Positions 52,114-62,112 of a stretch of 64,000 nt of DNA are shown piece after piece. The position numbers and the translations under genes were made by a program. The stretch is from Rhizobiaceae bacterium (GTDB lineage: Bacteria; Pseudomonadota; Alphaproteobacteria; Rhizobiales; Rhizobiaceae), in the NCBI GenBank assembly GCA_023953835.1, contig JAMLJB010000001.1, positions 2,453,501-2,517,500 on the forward strand. Reading direction: 5' to 3'. Each line of letters starts with the position of its first letter. Positions within the stretch are counted from its first letter, which is position 1. The notes below the pieces were generated by a model. It saw nothing but the letters and a program-made list of their open reading frames with translations, was not told where the DNA came from and did not search any database.

Positions 52114-53406
52114 TTGCTGGAAAAACTGTTCAGGCTCTCGGAGCATCGAACCTCCGTGCGCACCGAGGTGCTCGCGGGGCTGACGACATTTCTCACCATG
52201 TCGTACATCATCTTCGTCAATCCCGAGATTCTTTCATCGACGGGCATGGACCGAAACGCGGTTTTCGTCGCCACCTGTCTTGCCGCGGCGGTCGGCTCGG
52301 CGGTCATGGCGCTTCTCGCGAACTGGCCGATCGGCATGGCGCCCGGAATGGGGCTCAACGCCTTCTTTGCATTCACGGTCGTCGCGGCGCTGGGCTTCAC
52401 CTGGCAACAGGCGCTCGGCGCGGTTTTCATCTCGGGCGTGATCTTCTTCATCCTGACCGTCACCGGCATCCGAAGCTGGCTGGTCGCCGGCATTCCCCAT
52501 TCGCTGCGAAGCGCGATTGCCGCCGGTATCGGCCTCTTTCTTGCGATTATCGCGCTGAAGAGCTCCGGCATCGTCGTGGACAATCCGGCCACGTTGATCG
52601 GTCTCGGCAGCCTTCACAATGCGGGAACGCTGCTCTCGATTCTGGGCTTTTTCCTTATCGCGTCGCTCGACGCCATGCGCGTGCGCGGCGCGATCCTCAT
52701 CGGCATACTGGTCGTCACCATCCTGTCCATGGCCTTCGGCATCACCCAGTTTCAGGGCGTGGTCTCGATGCCGCCCAGCATCGCGCCGACATTCCTGCAA
52801 CTCGACCTCGCAGGCGTTCTGCATGCCGGCATCATCCAGGTCATTCTGGTGTTCGTGCTGGTCGAGGTGTTCGACGCCACCGGCACGCTGATCGGGGTCG
52901 CCAAGCGCGCGAAGCTGATAGAGGAAGGCCGGCCCAACAATCTCGGCAGGGCGCTGTTCGCCGATTCCACCGCCATTGTCGCCGGTTCGCTGCTCGGCAC
53001 ATCGAGTACGACGGCCTATGTCGAGAGTGCGTCGGGCGTGCAGGCGGGCGGTCGCACGGGCCTGACTGCGCTCACCATCGCCTTGTTGTTTCTTGCCGCG
53101 CTGTTCATATCGCCGCTGGCCGCCGCGGTGCCCGCCTACGCCACGGCCCCGGCCTTGCTCTATGTGGCCGGGCTCATGATGCGCGAGCTTGTCGACATAG
53201 ACTGGGAAGACGTGACCGAAGCGACGCCTGCGGCGCTGACCGCACTTGCGATGCCCTTCACCTATTCGATCGCCAACGGCCTTGCCTTCGGCTTCATCAG
53301 CTATGTCGTCATCAAGTCCGCGACGGGCAGGATCAGCCAGATCCACGCGGCTACTTGGCTGGTGGCCATCCTGTTCGTGATCCGCTTCGCGTTCTTCGCG
53401 GAATAG
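52114..53406 (+). CDS. NCS2/AzgA-type purine permease
   Basis: This 430-residue membrane protein belongs to the AzgA group that imports adenine, guanine or hypoxanthine by proton symport. It has about 12-14 membrane segments and the family segments GMGLNAFFAFTVV, FVLVEVFDATGTLIGVA and GTSSTTAYVESASGV. The start is TTG 52114, with a strong GGAGGGAGG upstream and no better ATG. It converges with the MFS gene. Confidence 0.92.
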   Translation: MLEKLFRLSEHRTSVRTEVLAGLTTFLTMSYIIFVNPEILSSTGMDRNAVFVATCLAAAVGSAVMALLANWPIGMAPGMGLNAFFAFTVVAALGFTWQQALGAVFISGVIFFILTVTGIRSWLVAGIPHSLRSAIAAGIGLFLAIIALKSSGIVVDNPATLIGLGSLHNAGTLLSILGFFLIASLDAMRVRGAILIGILVVTILSMAFGITQFQGVVSMPPSIAPTFLQLDLAGVLHAGIIQVILVFVLVEVFDATGTLIGVAKRAKLIEEGRPNNLGRALFADSTAIVAGSLLGTSSTTAYVESASGVQAGGRTGLTALTIALLFLAALFISPLAAAVPAYATAPALLYVAGLMMRELVDIDWEDVTEATPAALTALAMPFTYSIANGLAFGFISYVVIKSATGRISQIHAATWLVAILFVIRFAFFAE

Positions 53407-53415
53407 CCGGCACCT

Positions 53416-53447
53416 TGCCCCTCTCCTTGCCCGGCGGGGAGGGGGAA
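53416..53447. repeat. Palindromic element between convergent permease genes
   Basis: CCCCTCTCC and GGGGAGGGG pair (one mismatch) around TTGCCCGGC. This type of short GC-rich palindrome is common between convergent genes in rhizobia and may act as a bidirectional terminator. T-tracts are absent. Confidence 0.5.
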
Positions 53448-53457
53448 AGCCCGATGC

Positions 53458-54678
53458 TCACGCCAGCGCAGGCTCGGTCCTGCTGCGATCCTTTGCGAGC
53501 AGCCAGAGCATGGCGGCGATGTTGAGCAGGTTCCACGCGATGCCGTTCATGAAGGCTGCCGTGTATGAGCCAGTCTGTACATAGATCCAGCCGGTCATCC
53601 ACCCGCCGACCGACATGCCGATGATCGTTGCCATCATCACCATCCCGATCCGCTGACCCGCTTCGGCGGGCGGCATGTATTCGCGCACGATGATCGCATA
53701 GCAGGGCACGATGCCGCCCTGGCTCAGCCCGAAGATAAGCGAAACGACATAAAGCGACGCCAGGCCGTCGAAGGGGATATAGGCGAATAGCGCCAGGCAT
53801 TGCAGGACCGAGCCGATCAACAATGTGCGGATGCCGCCGATCCGGTCGGCAACCACACCTGAAACCAGTCTCGACACGACGCCCCCGGCAAGCATCAGCG
53901 ACAGCATTTCGGAGCCGCGCGCGATGCCGTATCCAAGGTCCATGCAATAGGCGACAATGTGCACCTGCGGCATGGACATGGCCATGCAGCAGCCAAATCC
54001 GGCCACCACCAGCAGCCCCTGCAACACGCGCGGCGGGATCGTCGCGGCAGTGCGGCTGCGTGGCGCAAGCGATGGATGCACCGAAATGTTGCGATCGATA
54101 CGGCGGCGCATCAGCAGGAGCAACGGGATCATTGCCACGACGCAGAATGCTCCCACCGCGACATAGGCTCCGCGCCACCCGTAAGCGGCCATGAGATGCG
54201 GCGTGACAATCGGCCAGATCACGCCCGCAAGATAGTTGCCCGCCGCCGCTGTCGTCACGGCCACGCCCCGCCTGCGGTTAAACCAGTGCGAGATGTCGGC
54301 GATCAGCGGTCCGAACATGGCGGCGGAGCCGAACCCGATTATCCCGTGGACCAGCGCGAACTGGAGCGCCGTTGCCGACAGTCCGGCGAGGACGAGCCCT
54401 GCGCCCAGCATCAATGTCGATGCGAGCGCAGGCAGGAAATAGCCGAAGCGGTCCACCGCGCGGCCGACCAGCACATTGCCTGCCGCAAAGCCGATCATCG
54501 TGCTCGTGAAGGGCAGGGAGGCCTGCGCCCGGTCGATGCCGAATTCCGCCTGCACGCCCGGTAGCACGACGACCACGATCCACATGCCCGCGCAGCCGAT
54601 CGTTGCGAGCAGCACCGAGATGCCCAGCCTCAGCCAAGCGTATCGCCCGTCAATGTCTTCGGCGGTGCCGCTCTGCAT
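53458..54678 (-). CDS. MFS transporter
   Basis: This 406-residue protein has 12 predicted membrane segments and an MFS loop motif (RAVDRFGYF). The second half includes GVVADRIGGIRTLLIG and SLIFGLSQGGIVPCYAIIVREY, resembling the monocarboxylate/oxalate-formate type. A good GGAGG precedes the ATG. The substrate is unknown; fhs lies 80 bases downstream on the same strand, but a link such as formate transport is only a guess. Confidence 0.88.
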   Translation of the reverse strand: MQSGTAEDIDGRYAWLRLGISVLLATIGCAGMWIVVVVLPGVQAEFGIDRAQASLPFTSTMIGFAAGNVLVGRAVDRFGYFLPALASTLMLGAGLVLAGLSATALQFALVHGIIGFGSAAMFGPLIADISHWFNRRRGVAVTTAAAGNYLAGVIWPIVTPHLMAAYGWRGAYVAVGAFCVVAMIPLLLLMRRRIDRNISVHPSLAPRSRTAATIPPRVLQGLLVVAGFGCCMAMSMPQVHIVAYCMDLGYGIARGSEMLSLMLAGGVVSRLVSGVVADRIGGIRTLLIGSVLQCLALFAYIPFDGLASLYVVSLIFGLSQGGIVPCYAIIVREYMPPAEAGQRIGMVMMATIIGMSVGGWMTGWIYVQTGSYTAAFMNGIAWNLLNIAAMLWLLAKDRSRTEPALA

Positions 54679-54760
54679 ATGCGCCTCCAGGAGGCCGCAC
54701 CATTGCGATGCGCCGCCGGTCGGGGCAGCGCCAGCCGCGGCCTATCAATCGATCCAGCGG

Positions 54761-56440
54761 TCAGAACAGCCCTTCGATCTGGCCCTGCTCATTCAGGAAG
54801 ATGCGTTCGCTGGAGGGCGATCGCGGCAGGCCCGGCATGGTCATGATTTCACCGCAGATCGCGACGACGAAACCGGCGCCCGCCGACAGGCGGACCTCGC
54901 GGACGGGCACGACATGGCCCGTCGGTGCGCCGCGCAGGTTCGGATCGGTCGAGAAGGAATATTGTGTCTTGGCCATGCAGACCGGCAGGTCGCCGTAGCC
55001 CGCCGCTTCCCAGGCCGCGAGCTGGTCGCGCACCACCTTGTCGGCGATTGCCTCGGAACCGCGATAGATGCGCTTCACGATGGTGTTGATCTTCTCGAAG
55101 AGTCGCATTTCGTCCGGGTAGAGCGGAGAGAACTGGGCGCTGCCGCCTTCGGCGAGTTCCACCACCTTATGCGCAAGCTCCTCGATCCCCGCCGAGCCCT
55201 GCGCCCAGTGCTTGCAGAGGATGGCTTCGGCGCCAAGCGAGGCGACATAGTCCTTCATCGCCTGAATCTCGGCATCGGTGTCGGAAACGAAATGGTTGAT
55301 GGCGACGACTGCGGGAACGCCGAACTGCTTCACATTCTCGATGTGACGCCCGAGATTGGCGCAGCCCTTCCTCACCGCCTCGACATTTTCGGCGCCAAGC
55401 TCTTCCTTCTTCACGCCGCCATTCATCTTCATGGCGCGCACGGTGGCGACGATCACGGCAGCGGCGGGCTTTAATCCGGCCTTGCGGCATTTGATGTCGA
55501 AGAATTTCTCAGCGCCGAGGTCGGCACCGAAGCCGGCTTCCGTCACCACATAGTCGCCAAGCTTCAGCGCAGTCGTGGTGGCGACAACCGAGTTGCAGCC
55601 ATGGGCGATGTTGGCGAACGGGCCGCCATGCACGAAGGCCGGGTTGTTTTCCAGCGTCTGCACAAGGTTCGGCTGCATCGCGTCCTTCAGCAGCACGGCC
55701 ATTGCACCGTCCGCTTTCAGGTCGCGCGCATGGACAGGTGACTTGTCCCGCCGATAGGCGACGATGATGTCGCCCAGCCGCTTCTGCAAATCCTTCAGGT
55801 CGCGGGAAAGGCACAGGATCGCCATCACCTCCGAAGCGACCGTGATGTCGAAGCCGGACTCGCGCGGATAGCCGTTGGCCGCTCCGCCCAGCGAGCAGAT
55901 GATCTCACGCAGCGCCCGGTCGTTCATGTCCATGACGCGCCGCCAGACGATGCGGCGCGTGTCGATGCCCAGCTCGTTGCCCCAATAGACATGGTTGTCG
56001 ATGAGTGCGGCCAGCAGGTTATGCGCCGTGGTGATGGCGTGGAAATCGCCGGTAAAATGGAGGTTCATGTCTTCCATCGGGACGATCTGCGCATGGCCGC
56101 CGCCGGCAGCGCCGCCCTTCACGCCGAAATTCGGCCCGAGTGATGCTTCGCGAATGCAGACCACCGCCTTCTTGCCGATGCGGTTGAGGCCGTCGCCTAG
56201 ACCGACGGTCGTCGTCGTCTTGCCTTCGCCCGCTGGCGTCGGGTTGATTGCCGTGACGAGGATCAGCTTGCCGTCCTTGCCGCCCCTCTTCGAAGCGATG
56301 AATTCGGCGGAAACCTTCGCCTTGTCATGGCCGTATGGCAGCAGGTGCTCGGCCGGGATGCCGAGCTTCGCGCCGATCTCCTGAATGGGTTTCTTCCTGG
56401 CAGCGCGCGCGATCTCGATATCGCTCTTGAATTCGGCCAT
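54761..56440 (-). CDS. fhs: Formate-tetrahydrofolate ligase
   Basis: This 559-residue enzyme makes 10-formyl-THF from formate, ATP and THF. It has the P-loop [20 protein letters not shown] (residues about 66-85), [14 protein letters not shown], and [16 protein letters not shown]. The C-terminus has [13 protein letters not shown]. Length matches the family. GGAGGAAC precedes the ATG. It provides one-carbon units for purine synthesis and formylation of initiator tRNA. A short stem (GGCTGT with ACAGCC, 56511-56528) lies in the gap before it. Confidence 0.97.
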   Translation of the reverse strand: MAEFKSDIEIARAARKKPIQEIGAKLGIPAEHLLPYGHDKAKVSAEFIASKRGGKDGKLILVTAINPTPAGEGKTTTTVGLGDGLNRIGKKAVVCIREASLGPNFGVKGGAAGGGHAQIVPMEDMNLHFTGDFHAITTAHNLLAALIDNHVYWGNELGIDTRRIVWRRVMDMNDRALREIICSLGGAANGYPRESGFDITVASEVMAILCLSRDLKDLQKRLGDIIVAYRRDKSPVHARDLKADGAMAVLLKDAMQPNLVQTLENNPAFVHGGPFANIAHGCNSVVATTTALKLGDYVVTEAGFGADLGAEKFFDIKCRKAGLKPAAAVIVATVRAMKMNGGVKKEELGAENVEAVRKGCANLGRHIENVKQFGVPAVVAINHFVSDTDAEIQAMKDYVASLGAEAILCKHWAQGSAGIEELAHKVVELAEGGSAQFSPLYPDEMRLFEKINTIVKRIYRGSEAIADKVVRDQLAAWEAAGYGDLPVCMAKTQYSFSTDPNLRGAPTGHVVPVREVRLSAGAGFVVAICGEIMTMPGLPRSPSSERIFLNEQGQIEGLF

Positions 56441-56550
56441 CGATGTTCCTCCCGCGGGCGCTTAGCGCCTCCGTTCTTGTCCGGCATTGACGCAGCTTCG
56501 CCACTTTGCGGGCTGTCGTAAAACAGCCGCCGATTGGCCCGATTGCGACC

Positions 56551-57720
56551 CTACCTGTCGAGAATTCCTCTGATTTCCACGAGTTGCGAACGCACCCGAA
56601 GAAGGTTGAAGCCCATGGTCGCAAGGTGCGACGGGAAGATGAAGGACGATTCATTGCCGTTGGAAATGATCCACGGCTGCATGTTGAGCGAGGTGCGGAG
56701 CTGGCCTTCCATATTGTCCCAGATCTGCCGCAGATTGCGTTCGTTGATGACCGCATTGAAGTCGGCATGAGTCGCCCGCAGCACGCCGTAATAAGCGTAG
56801 AGCTGGCCATAGGCGAACCAGAAGCGGTCGTCGGCGCGCGGGTCGAACCAGCCTGCATTGGAGCTTTCGATACGCGCACGCAGGATGTCCGAGGTCGAAC
56901 CGATGTCGCCCGTGATGCGGTCGAGGAAGGTCAGCAGATTGTCGGCGCGCGCATCGAACGTTGCCTGGCATTTCGCCAATTGGTCGTTGAAAGTGTGCAG
57001 ATTGCCGATGGCTTCACGATAGACGCTCGGCGTCGGACGCGTCGGGCCACGCCAGCCGATGTACCAGGCTTCCTCGTTCCAGGCGAGATTGGTACGGGCA
57101 TTCTGCAAATTCTGGTCGATCTGCGAAGTTCCGCGCACGCGCCCGAGCGAATCGACAAGTTCGGTGGTGGTGCGGCGCATCACCTGATTGATGCCAAGCT
57201 GGAAAGCGGCCTTGTTGTCGAGGAAGGGCGTGTTGCGCCAGGGGATGCCGAAGAAACCCATCTTCGAGGCGAGCATGGAGGAAATCCACGCATTCTGGTT
57301 CACGTTGAAATCGACCAGATCGGCGGAGACGTCAACGATTGCCGAACGCTGGCACGATTGACCGGTGCCCTGCACGGCCTGCGCCGTCGCCGGCCCTCCT
57401 TCCGTCGCCGAGAGCGCCGCCGCTGCATCAACGCCGACCGGAACGCCTGCGAGCGTCTTGCTGGCGTCTTCAGCGACGCGGGCGTCAGGGTAGTCCGGGT
57501 TGAAATTGGTCCAGACCTGCGTCTGCCAGATGAAATAGCCGTAGAAGGCCACCAACCCGAGCAGCACCAGCGCGACAACTCCCTTGATCGCCCAGTTGCG
57601 CTGCGCGTACCAGCCGGTGAGCCAAAGGAAGGGCCACAGGATGATGCCGATGACGAGACCGATGCCCCGGCCGATCCAGCCGAATAGCCGCACGAAGAAA
57701 GCTACAATCGGGTCGAGCAT
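56551..57720 (-). CDS. DUF2333-like membrane protein (gene 5 of the AAA operon)
   Basis: This 389-residue protein has two N-terminal hydrophobic segments (about 8-37 and 45-65) and a large remainder with FNPDYPDARVAEDA and the conserved-looking WNEEAWYIGWRGPTRPTPS, WFDPRADDRFWFAYGQLYAYYG. It fits what I know of DUF2333 (PF10095), a family without assigned function. The bulk may face the periplasm. AAGGAAG precedes the ATG. It is the last gene of a five-gene operon, 12 bases after the DUF6638-like gene, and would anchor the set to the inner membrane. Confidence 0.8.
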   Translation of the reverse strand: MLDPIVAFFVRLFGWIGRGIGLVIGIILWPFLWLTGWYAQRNWAIKGVVALVLLGLVAFYGYFIWQTQVWTNFNPDYPDARVAEDASKTLAGVPVGVDAAAALSATEGGPATAQAVQGTGQSCQRSAIVDVSADLVDFNVNQNAWISSMLASKMGFFGIPWRNTPFLDNKAAFQLGINQVMRRTTTELVDSLGRVRGTSQIDQNLQNARTNLAWNEEAWYIGWRGPTRPTPSVYREAIGNLHTFNDQLAKCQATFDARADNLLTFLDRITGDIGSTSDILRARIESSNAGWFDPRADDRFWFAYGQLYAYYGVLRATHADFNAVINERNLRQIWDNMEGQLRTSLNMQPWIISNGNESSFIFPSHLATMGFNLLRVRSQLVEIRGILDR

Positions 57721-57732
57721 CTGTCACTTCCT

Positions 57733-59019
57733 TCAGTCGATCAGGCCGTAGAGGTGTTCGCGAAAAGCAGCCTTGTCCTTGAGATATGAGCTTTTCAGCG
57801 TCTCGACAACATTCTCCCGCCATTGCGGGGTGAAAGAGTCGTAGTCCTTGTAGAAACCCTGCTTGTTGAAGACATAGCGGGACACGAAATCGAACCGTAC
57901 GAAATCCGATATCAGCCGGTTTGTCAGCCATGCATCGGGGTGGTCCGGCCTGGCGCGCACCACCAGAAAGCGCAGCGGCGGGGGCATTTCTTCAAGCCGG
58001 ATCTGGCCGTATTGCGCGATTTCGCGCTTCGCCGCGTTGAGGAAGGGGAACGTGCCTTCGCGATTGATCATGTCGGCATGTGTCTGGATCCATGTCTGGA
58101 ACCACACAAGGCTTGCGTCGGTCAGGTCGCGTTGCGGCTCGGCCTCACGGATCATCGCCCGGATCGCCATTTCCGCGCGGTGTTCGAGATAGCCCGATTG
58201 CTCGATCCACGAGGCGCGCGGCAATTCGAGGCGCCCCGTGCCCGCAAGGAAGCGGAACACCCGGTCCGCGTCGGTGATGGAAAGATAGCTCACCTGCCAC
58301 GGCCTTGAGCGCTTGAAGCCCGGCGCCGTCGGATCGCCGATCACCGTCGTCATGTCCTTGTCGATGAAGACGTAGATGCCGCCGAAATGGCTTGTCCAGA
58401 ATGCATTGTGCCGGAAAATCACCTGGTCCGGGACCAGCGCGTTCTCACGTATATCGCCTGTGACCTTCGCAAGTTCGACCATGCGGTTGAGCAGCTTGTC
58501 GTCGCGCCATGCATCGGGTTCGAGCTTGAGGCGGTCGACGAGCTTGCCAAGCTCTGCAGCCTTGCCCAGCACATCTTCCGCCGACAGCACCTTGAACTCG
58601 ACCTGGTTGATGGACAGCAGGTCCTCGATTGACTCCACCTTGTTGACGCTGTCCTCGATCTCCCCGTAGATCACGTCCTTGATCGTCAGCGCGTCGATGG
58701 CGCGGCTGTTCTTCGACATGAACTCGAAGATCAATTGTCCGGTGTTCGAAAACGCCGTGTGCACGACCGGCAGGTCGATCTGCTGCGGCGTCAGGATGAT
58801 GAATCGCCGGTTGACCTCGTTCGGATCGAGATAGAGCAGGTCCCCGAGTTCGTTCGCAACCTGCGGCGAGAAACCGGTGCGGTCGATCTCGAATTTCTTC
58901 AGCTTGGTCGGCTTGAGGCCGAATGCCTTCAGCGCCTTGTTGTAACGCTCGATCAGATGCGGCTCCTCGACCGGCAGCAGCCGCCCGTAGATCAATTCAT
59001 TCTGGCGCAACAGGTCCAT
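57733..59019 (-). CDS. DUF6638-like protein (gene 4 of the AAA operon)
   Basis: This 428-residue cytoplasmic-looking protein has no signal peptide or membrane segment. Conserved-looking parts are LKKFEIDRTGFSPQVANELG near the start, FRHNAFWTSHFGGIYVFIDK in the middle, and VSRYVFNKQGFYKDYDSFT near the end. It resembles a family I know as DUF6638, without known function. GAGG lies before the ATG. It is 15 bases from the AAA ATPase gene and 12 from the membrane protein gene. No enzyme motif is evident. Confidence 0.72.
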   Translation of the reverse strand: MDLLRQNELIYGRLLPVEEPHLIERYNKALKAFGLKPTKLKKFEIDRTGFSPQVANELGDLLYLDPNEVNRRFIILTPQQIDLPVVHTAFSNTGQLIFEFMSKNSRAIDALTIKDVIYGEIEDSVNKVESIEDLLSINQVEFKVLSAEDVLGKAAELGKLVDRLKLEPDAWRDDKLLNRMVELAKVTGDIRENALVPDQVIFRHNAFWTSHFGGIYVFIDKDMTTVIGDPTAPGFKRSRPWQVSYLSITDADRVFRFLAGTGRLELPRASWIEQSGYLEHRAEMAIRAMIREAEPQRDLTDASLVWFQTWIQTHADMINREGTFPFLNAAKREIAQYGQIRLEEMPPPLRFLVVRARPDHPDAWLTNRLISDFVRFDFVSRYVFNKQGFYKDYDSFTPQWRENVVETLKSSYLKDKAAFREHLYGLID

Positions 59020-59034
59020 CAGGTGCCTCGGCGC

Positions 59035-60945
59035 TCACGCATTCCACAGCCCCTTCTTTTTCAACTCCTCCATCTCGCGTGCGGCGCGCTCACGCAGGCG
59101 GGCGTCGCGCAGCATCTTCTGCACGGCGGAATCGTCGGCGCGGTCTGAATAGCGGAACTCGCTGTCGGCGTAGCGATTGATCTCCTGCATGACCATCTCC
59201 ATGTCGAACGGGCCGCGCAGGTCCTCGATCATGGCTTTCTTTTCGTCATAGGATTTGCGCATGAAGGTTTCGGGCGCTTCGAACCATGCGTCGGGAAGCT
59301 CGATGTCCATGGCGCGCATCTTGATCGCATCGGTGACGTTCTTGATCGCGCGCCCCGTGAAGCGGGGTTCGGCTTCCTTGATCATGTGCAGGTACGCGCC
59401 CACATCGGCCATGGTTTTCGGCTGGCCGTGGTCCTTGGTGAAGCGTTCGTAGACCTTCATCAACCCGTCTTCGTGGGGCCTGGAATGACCCTCATACGCC
59501 GTGTCCACCGCGCGCTTGATCTCCTGCGCGGCATAAAGCTCGTGCTTGCCGAGCGGAATCTTGTGGTTCTTTCCCGCCAGCAGAACGAAAATGTCGATGT
59601 AGTCCGCCTCCGTCTGCGGCCCGTCCACCAGCCATCGCGCGCCTGCCCGCTGCCTCAGCGCATCGTCCACGTTTTCCGGGTAGTTGGAGAACATGCCGAA
59701 GGAACAATTGCCCCGGATCACGGTGTTCGTGCCGGAGAAGGCGGCCATCAGCACGCCGGTGATTTCGTGCTGCCCCGCGGAGGCGCGGTCATCCGAACGC
59801 TTCGCCGCAACCTGGTCGATGTCATCGACGGTGCCGAAGCCGATGGCGCGCGGGTTAAGCACATTGTCGATGAACGCCTTGCAGTTCTGGCCGGACTTGC
59901 CCTGATAGGATGAAATCTGGTCGACGCCGAAATTCTCGTAGTGGAATGGATAGCCGGCAATCTGGCAGTAACCGTTGACCATGCCCGCGATCATCTGGAT
60001 CAGCGTCGTCTTGCCGGTGCCCGGCGCGCCGTCGCCGATGAAGGTGAACAGGAACCCGCCCAGTTCGACGAACGGGTTCATCTGCCGGTCGAAATCATAG
60101 GCCATCAGCATCTTTGCCAGTTTCAGCGACTGGTACTTCGCGATGTGATTGCCGACGACCTCGTCAGGCTTCTTGAAGGTCATTTCGAGCGGCTTCGACT
60201 TCTTGCCGGGCGCAACGTCAAAGCCGTCAATGTTGAAGTCGTCCTTCTCGATGCGGATATGCGTGTCCTCGAACGCGCCGAGCCCGTCGAAGCGGGCCTT
60301 TCGAGACAGCAGCCCTTCCATCGCCACCCCGGCAAATGCGCGGGCACGCGCGGTGAGCGCGGCGTCATCCTGCGCGCCGGAAATCGCCGTATCCAGCCCT
60401 GCCACGAGCGATTTCACCGCATCCTGCGGCGTGTCGAAATTGAATTGCGGTTCGGCGATGTCGTTCGGCGCCTCACCGTCGCCGTCGATCAGTTGCAGGA
60501 GGTAGGAGGCGAATGTGAACGCCGACACATAGGCGGACGCCGAGAGCAGCTTGCGGAAGCGGGAGGCGTCTTCGCCCTCCAGCGGCGTGCGCGCATTGCG
60601 CGCCTGAAACGCCTCAAGCTCGGTGCTGCGGGCGAACACGTCCGAGACGGCGAGCGCGACGGCAATGCCGCGTCGCGCGCGGTAGAGCAGCGTGTGCTGC
60701 GCGATGTCCAGCAACTGGTCGCCGGGCCGCACGGCGGCAACGGTCCTGGTCAGCTCGACCTCGCGGCTGCGCCCGACCGAACCCGTGGAAACGGTCGAGA
60801 CAAAGCGACGGTTGGTGCCGGCGAGCGCCGTTCCGGTTTTTGCATCCGCGGATTCGAGCACGACGATGCGCGTGATGAAGCTCTGCGCGGTCGGCACGTG
60901 CTTTTCAATGTCCGCTTCGGCGATCGTGGTCAGGCCGGTATCCAT
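59035..60945 (-). CDS. AAA ATPase of the classic type (gene 3 of the operon)
   Basis: This 636-residue protein has a helical N-terminal half (1-290) of unknown family and an AAA module at about 295-500. Walker A is GDGAPGTGKTT (304-314). The Walker B region reads FGTVDDID, so D375 stands where the catalytic Glu is normally found. Sensor 1 is N421 in MFSNYPENVDDAL, and R431/R433 (RQRAGAR) are candidate arginine fingers. The C-terminus is charged and helical. AGGAGAAGG before the ATG overlaps the stop of the previous gene. It should power remodelling of a partner, probably the neighbouring products. Confidence 0.88.
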   Translation of the reverse strand: MDTGLTTIAEADIEKHVPTAQSFITRIVVLESADAKTGTALAGTNRRFVSTVSTGSVGRSREVELTRTVAAVRPGDQLLDIAQHTLLYRARRGIAVALAVSDVFARSTELEAFQARNARTPLEGEDASRFRKLLSASAYVSAFTFASYLLQLIDGDGEAPNDIAEPQFNFDTPQDAVKSLVAGLDTAISGAQDDAALTARARAFAGVAMEGLLSRKARFDGLGAFEDTHIRIEKDDFNIDGFDVAPGKKSKPLEMTFKKPDEVVGNHIAKYQSLKLAKMLMAYDFDRQMNPFVELGGFLFTFIGDGAPGTGKTTLIQMIAGMVNGYCQIAGYPFHYENFGVDQISSYQGKSGQNCKAFIDNVLNPRAIGFGTVDDIDQVAAKRSDDRASAGQHEITGVLMAAFSGTNTVIRGNCSFGMFSNYPENVDDALRQRAGARWLVDGPQTEADYIDIFVLLAGKNHKIPLGKHELYAAQEIKRAVDTAYEGHSRPHEDGLMKVYERFTKDHGQPKTMADVGAYLHMIKEAEPRFTGRAIKNVTDAIKMRAMDIELPDAWFEAPETFMRKSYDEKKAMIEDLRGPFDMEMVMQEINRYADSEFRYSDRADDSAVQKMLRDARLRERAAREMEELKKKGLWNA

Positions 60946-60957
60946 GCGGTCCTTCTC

Positions 60958-62103
60958 CTAGACATCGGAAATCACCTGCCCCTTCGAGAGCACATGAACC
61001 TTGTATCCGCCGAAGATCTTCTGCGCCTCTCCGGCGGCGTAGAGCACCTGATAGGCTTCGTGCGGGATCAGCGCGTGCTTCTCATAGGACGACACGCCCT
61101 GCCGCGCGGCTTCGAGGTCGTCGGTGTTGATGTAGAATTCCTGCGTCGCCTGCTCGCTCGACCAAAGGCCACGCCGTCCGGGACGCTCCGCCTTCGAGTA
61201 GACCTCCTGCACCGTCCAGGTCAGCAGCCACGCATTCTCGGGCTTGCGAACCTTTGAAAGTACTTCGGTCACGGTCGAATTGTTTTCGGTGATGCCCGCC
61301 GAATAGAACGGCCCGAGCACGAGGCGACGCAATTGCTTCGGATGCAGCGTCGGGAAGTCCTTGTCCAGATTTCCGGCGATTGTCGCGGGCGAAAGCGTAT
61401 AGGCTGAGTTCTTCTCGGTGAACGCGTCGAACTGGTGGGCAAGTTCGGGGTTCAGCAGGCCGTCCACCGGCAGGGGTATCTTGACCCCTTCATTGAGCTT
61501 GTTGTCCGACGTCACCAATTGCGAAACGAGTGCGGGCGAGGAATCCTCGATGGTCGCCATGTAGATCAGCGGCAGGTTAGCGGTGCCGTCGAACGTCCCC
61601 CAGTGAACCAGATAGTAGGGGCGGCCATTGTTGGGATTGACGGAAACCTTGGAGGTCTGCGCCAGCACGAAGGGCGCGAAAATCTGCCCGTTGCGGACAT
61701 CTTCCAGATAGAGCCGTTCGGCCATGGTGCGCTGGAGTGCGGCGGGGAAATCCTTGTGGCGCAGGATGAAGTCCGCCATCTCCGCCCGCAGTTCGTCGGC
61801 CTGTGGGATGGACGACAGCCGTTCCTCTGCCTGCCGCCGGTCGTTTTCGAGTTCGAGAACATGCTGGAAAACCGGAAACCCGCTGTCGGCGCGCGAGATG
61901 CGGAACTTCTCCACAAAGCCGAGCCGGTTCTGCCAGCATGCGAAAGTCCGCTCCAGCCGGGCGATGTATTGCGCCGCGACCTTGGTCACCAGATCGTGCC
62001 GGTAGAGCGCGGACCGCTCGTCGGACATGTAGGTTTCCAGACCGGAAAGCGCAGCCGAGATCGCCGCGAAATATTGCGCGGCGGGTTCGTTGTCGGGCGT
62101 CAT
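60958..62103 (-). CDS. Protein of unknown family (gene 2 of the AAA operon)
   Basis: This 381-residue protein is predicted soluble, with a helical N-terminal part (about 1-130, including MSDERSALYRHDLVTKVAAQ) and a mixed C-terminal part with NNGRPYYLVHWGTFDGTANLPLIYM and EFYINTDDLEAARQGVSSYEKH. I do not recognise the family and see no catalytic motif. It is 9 bases after the coiled-coil gene and 12 before the AAA gene. Strict linkage suggests it is a partner or adaptor of the ATPase. Confidence 0.75.
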   Translation of the reverse strand: MTPDNEPAAQYFAAISAALSGLETYMSDERSALYRHDLVTKVAAQYIARLERTFACWQNRLGFVEKFRISRADSGFPVFQHVLELENDRRQAEERLSSIPQADELRAEMADFILRHKDFPAALQRTMAERLYLEDVRNGQIFAPFVLAQTSKVSVNPNNGRPYYLVHWGTFDGTANLPLIYMATIEDSSPALVSQLVTSDNKLNEGVKIPLPVDGLLNPELAHQFDAFTEKNSAYTLSPATIAGNLDKDFPTLHPKQLRRLVLGPFYSAGITENNSTVTEVLSKVRKPENAWLLTWTVQEVYSKAERPGRRGLWSSEQATQEFYINTDDLEAARQGVSSYEKHALIPHEAYQVLYAAGEAQKIFGGYKVHVLSKGQVISDV

Positions 62104-62112
62104 GCGTCAGGA

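Noticed and set aside
52083..53525. 480-codon frame overlapping the purine permease
   Set aside because: It is the same-strand shadow of the permease gene; its arginine/histidine-rich composition is typical of shifted frames.
56441..56550. Possible riboswitch before fhs
   Set aside because: Only one six-base stem is present; nothing resembles the known tetrahydrofolate riboswitch classes.
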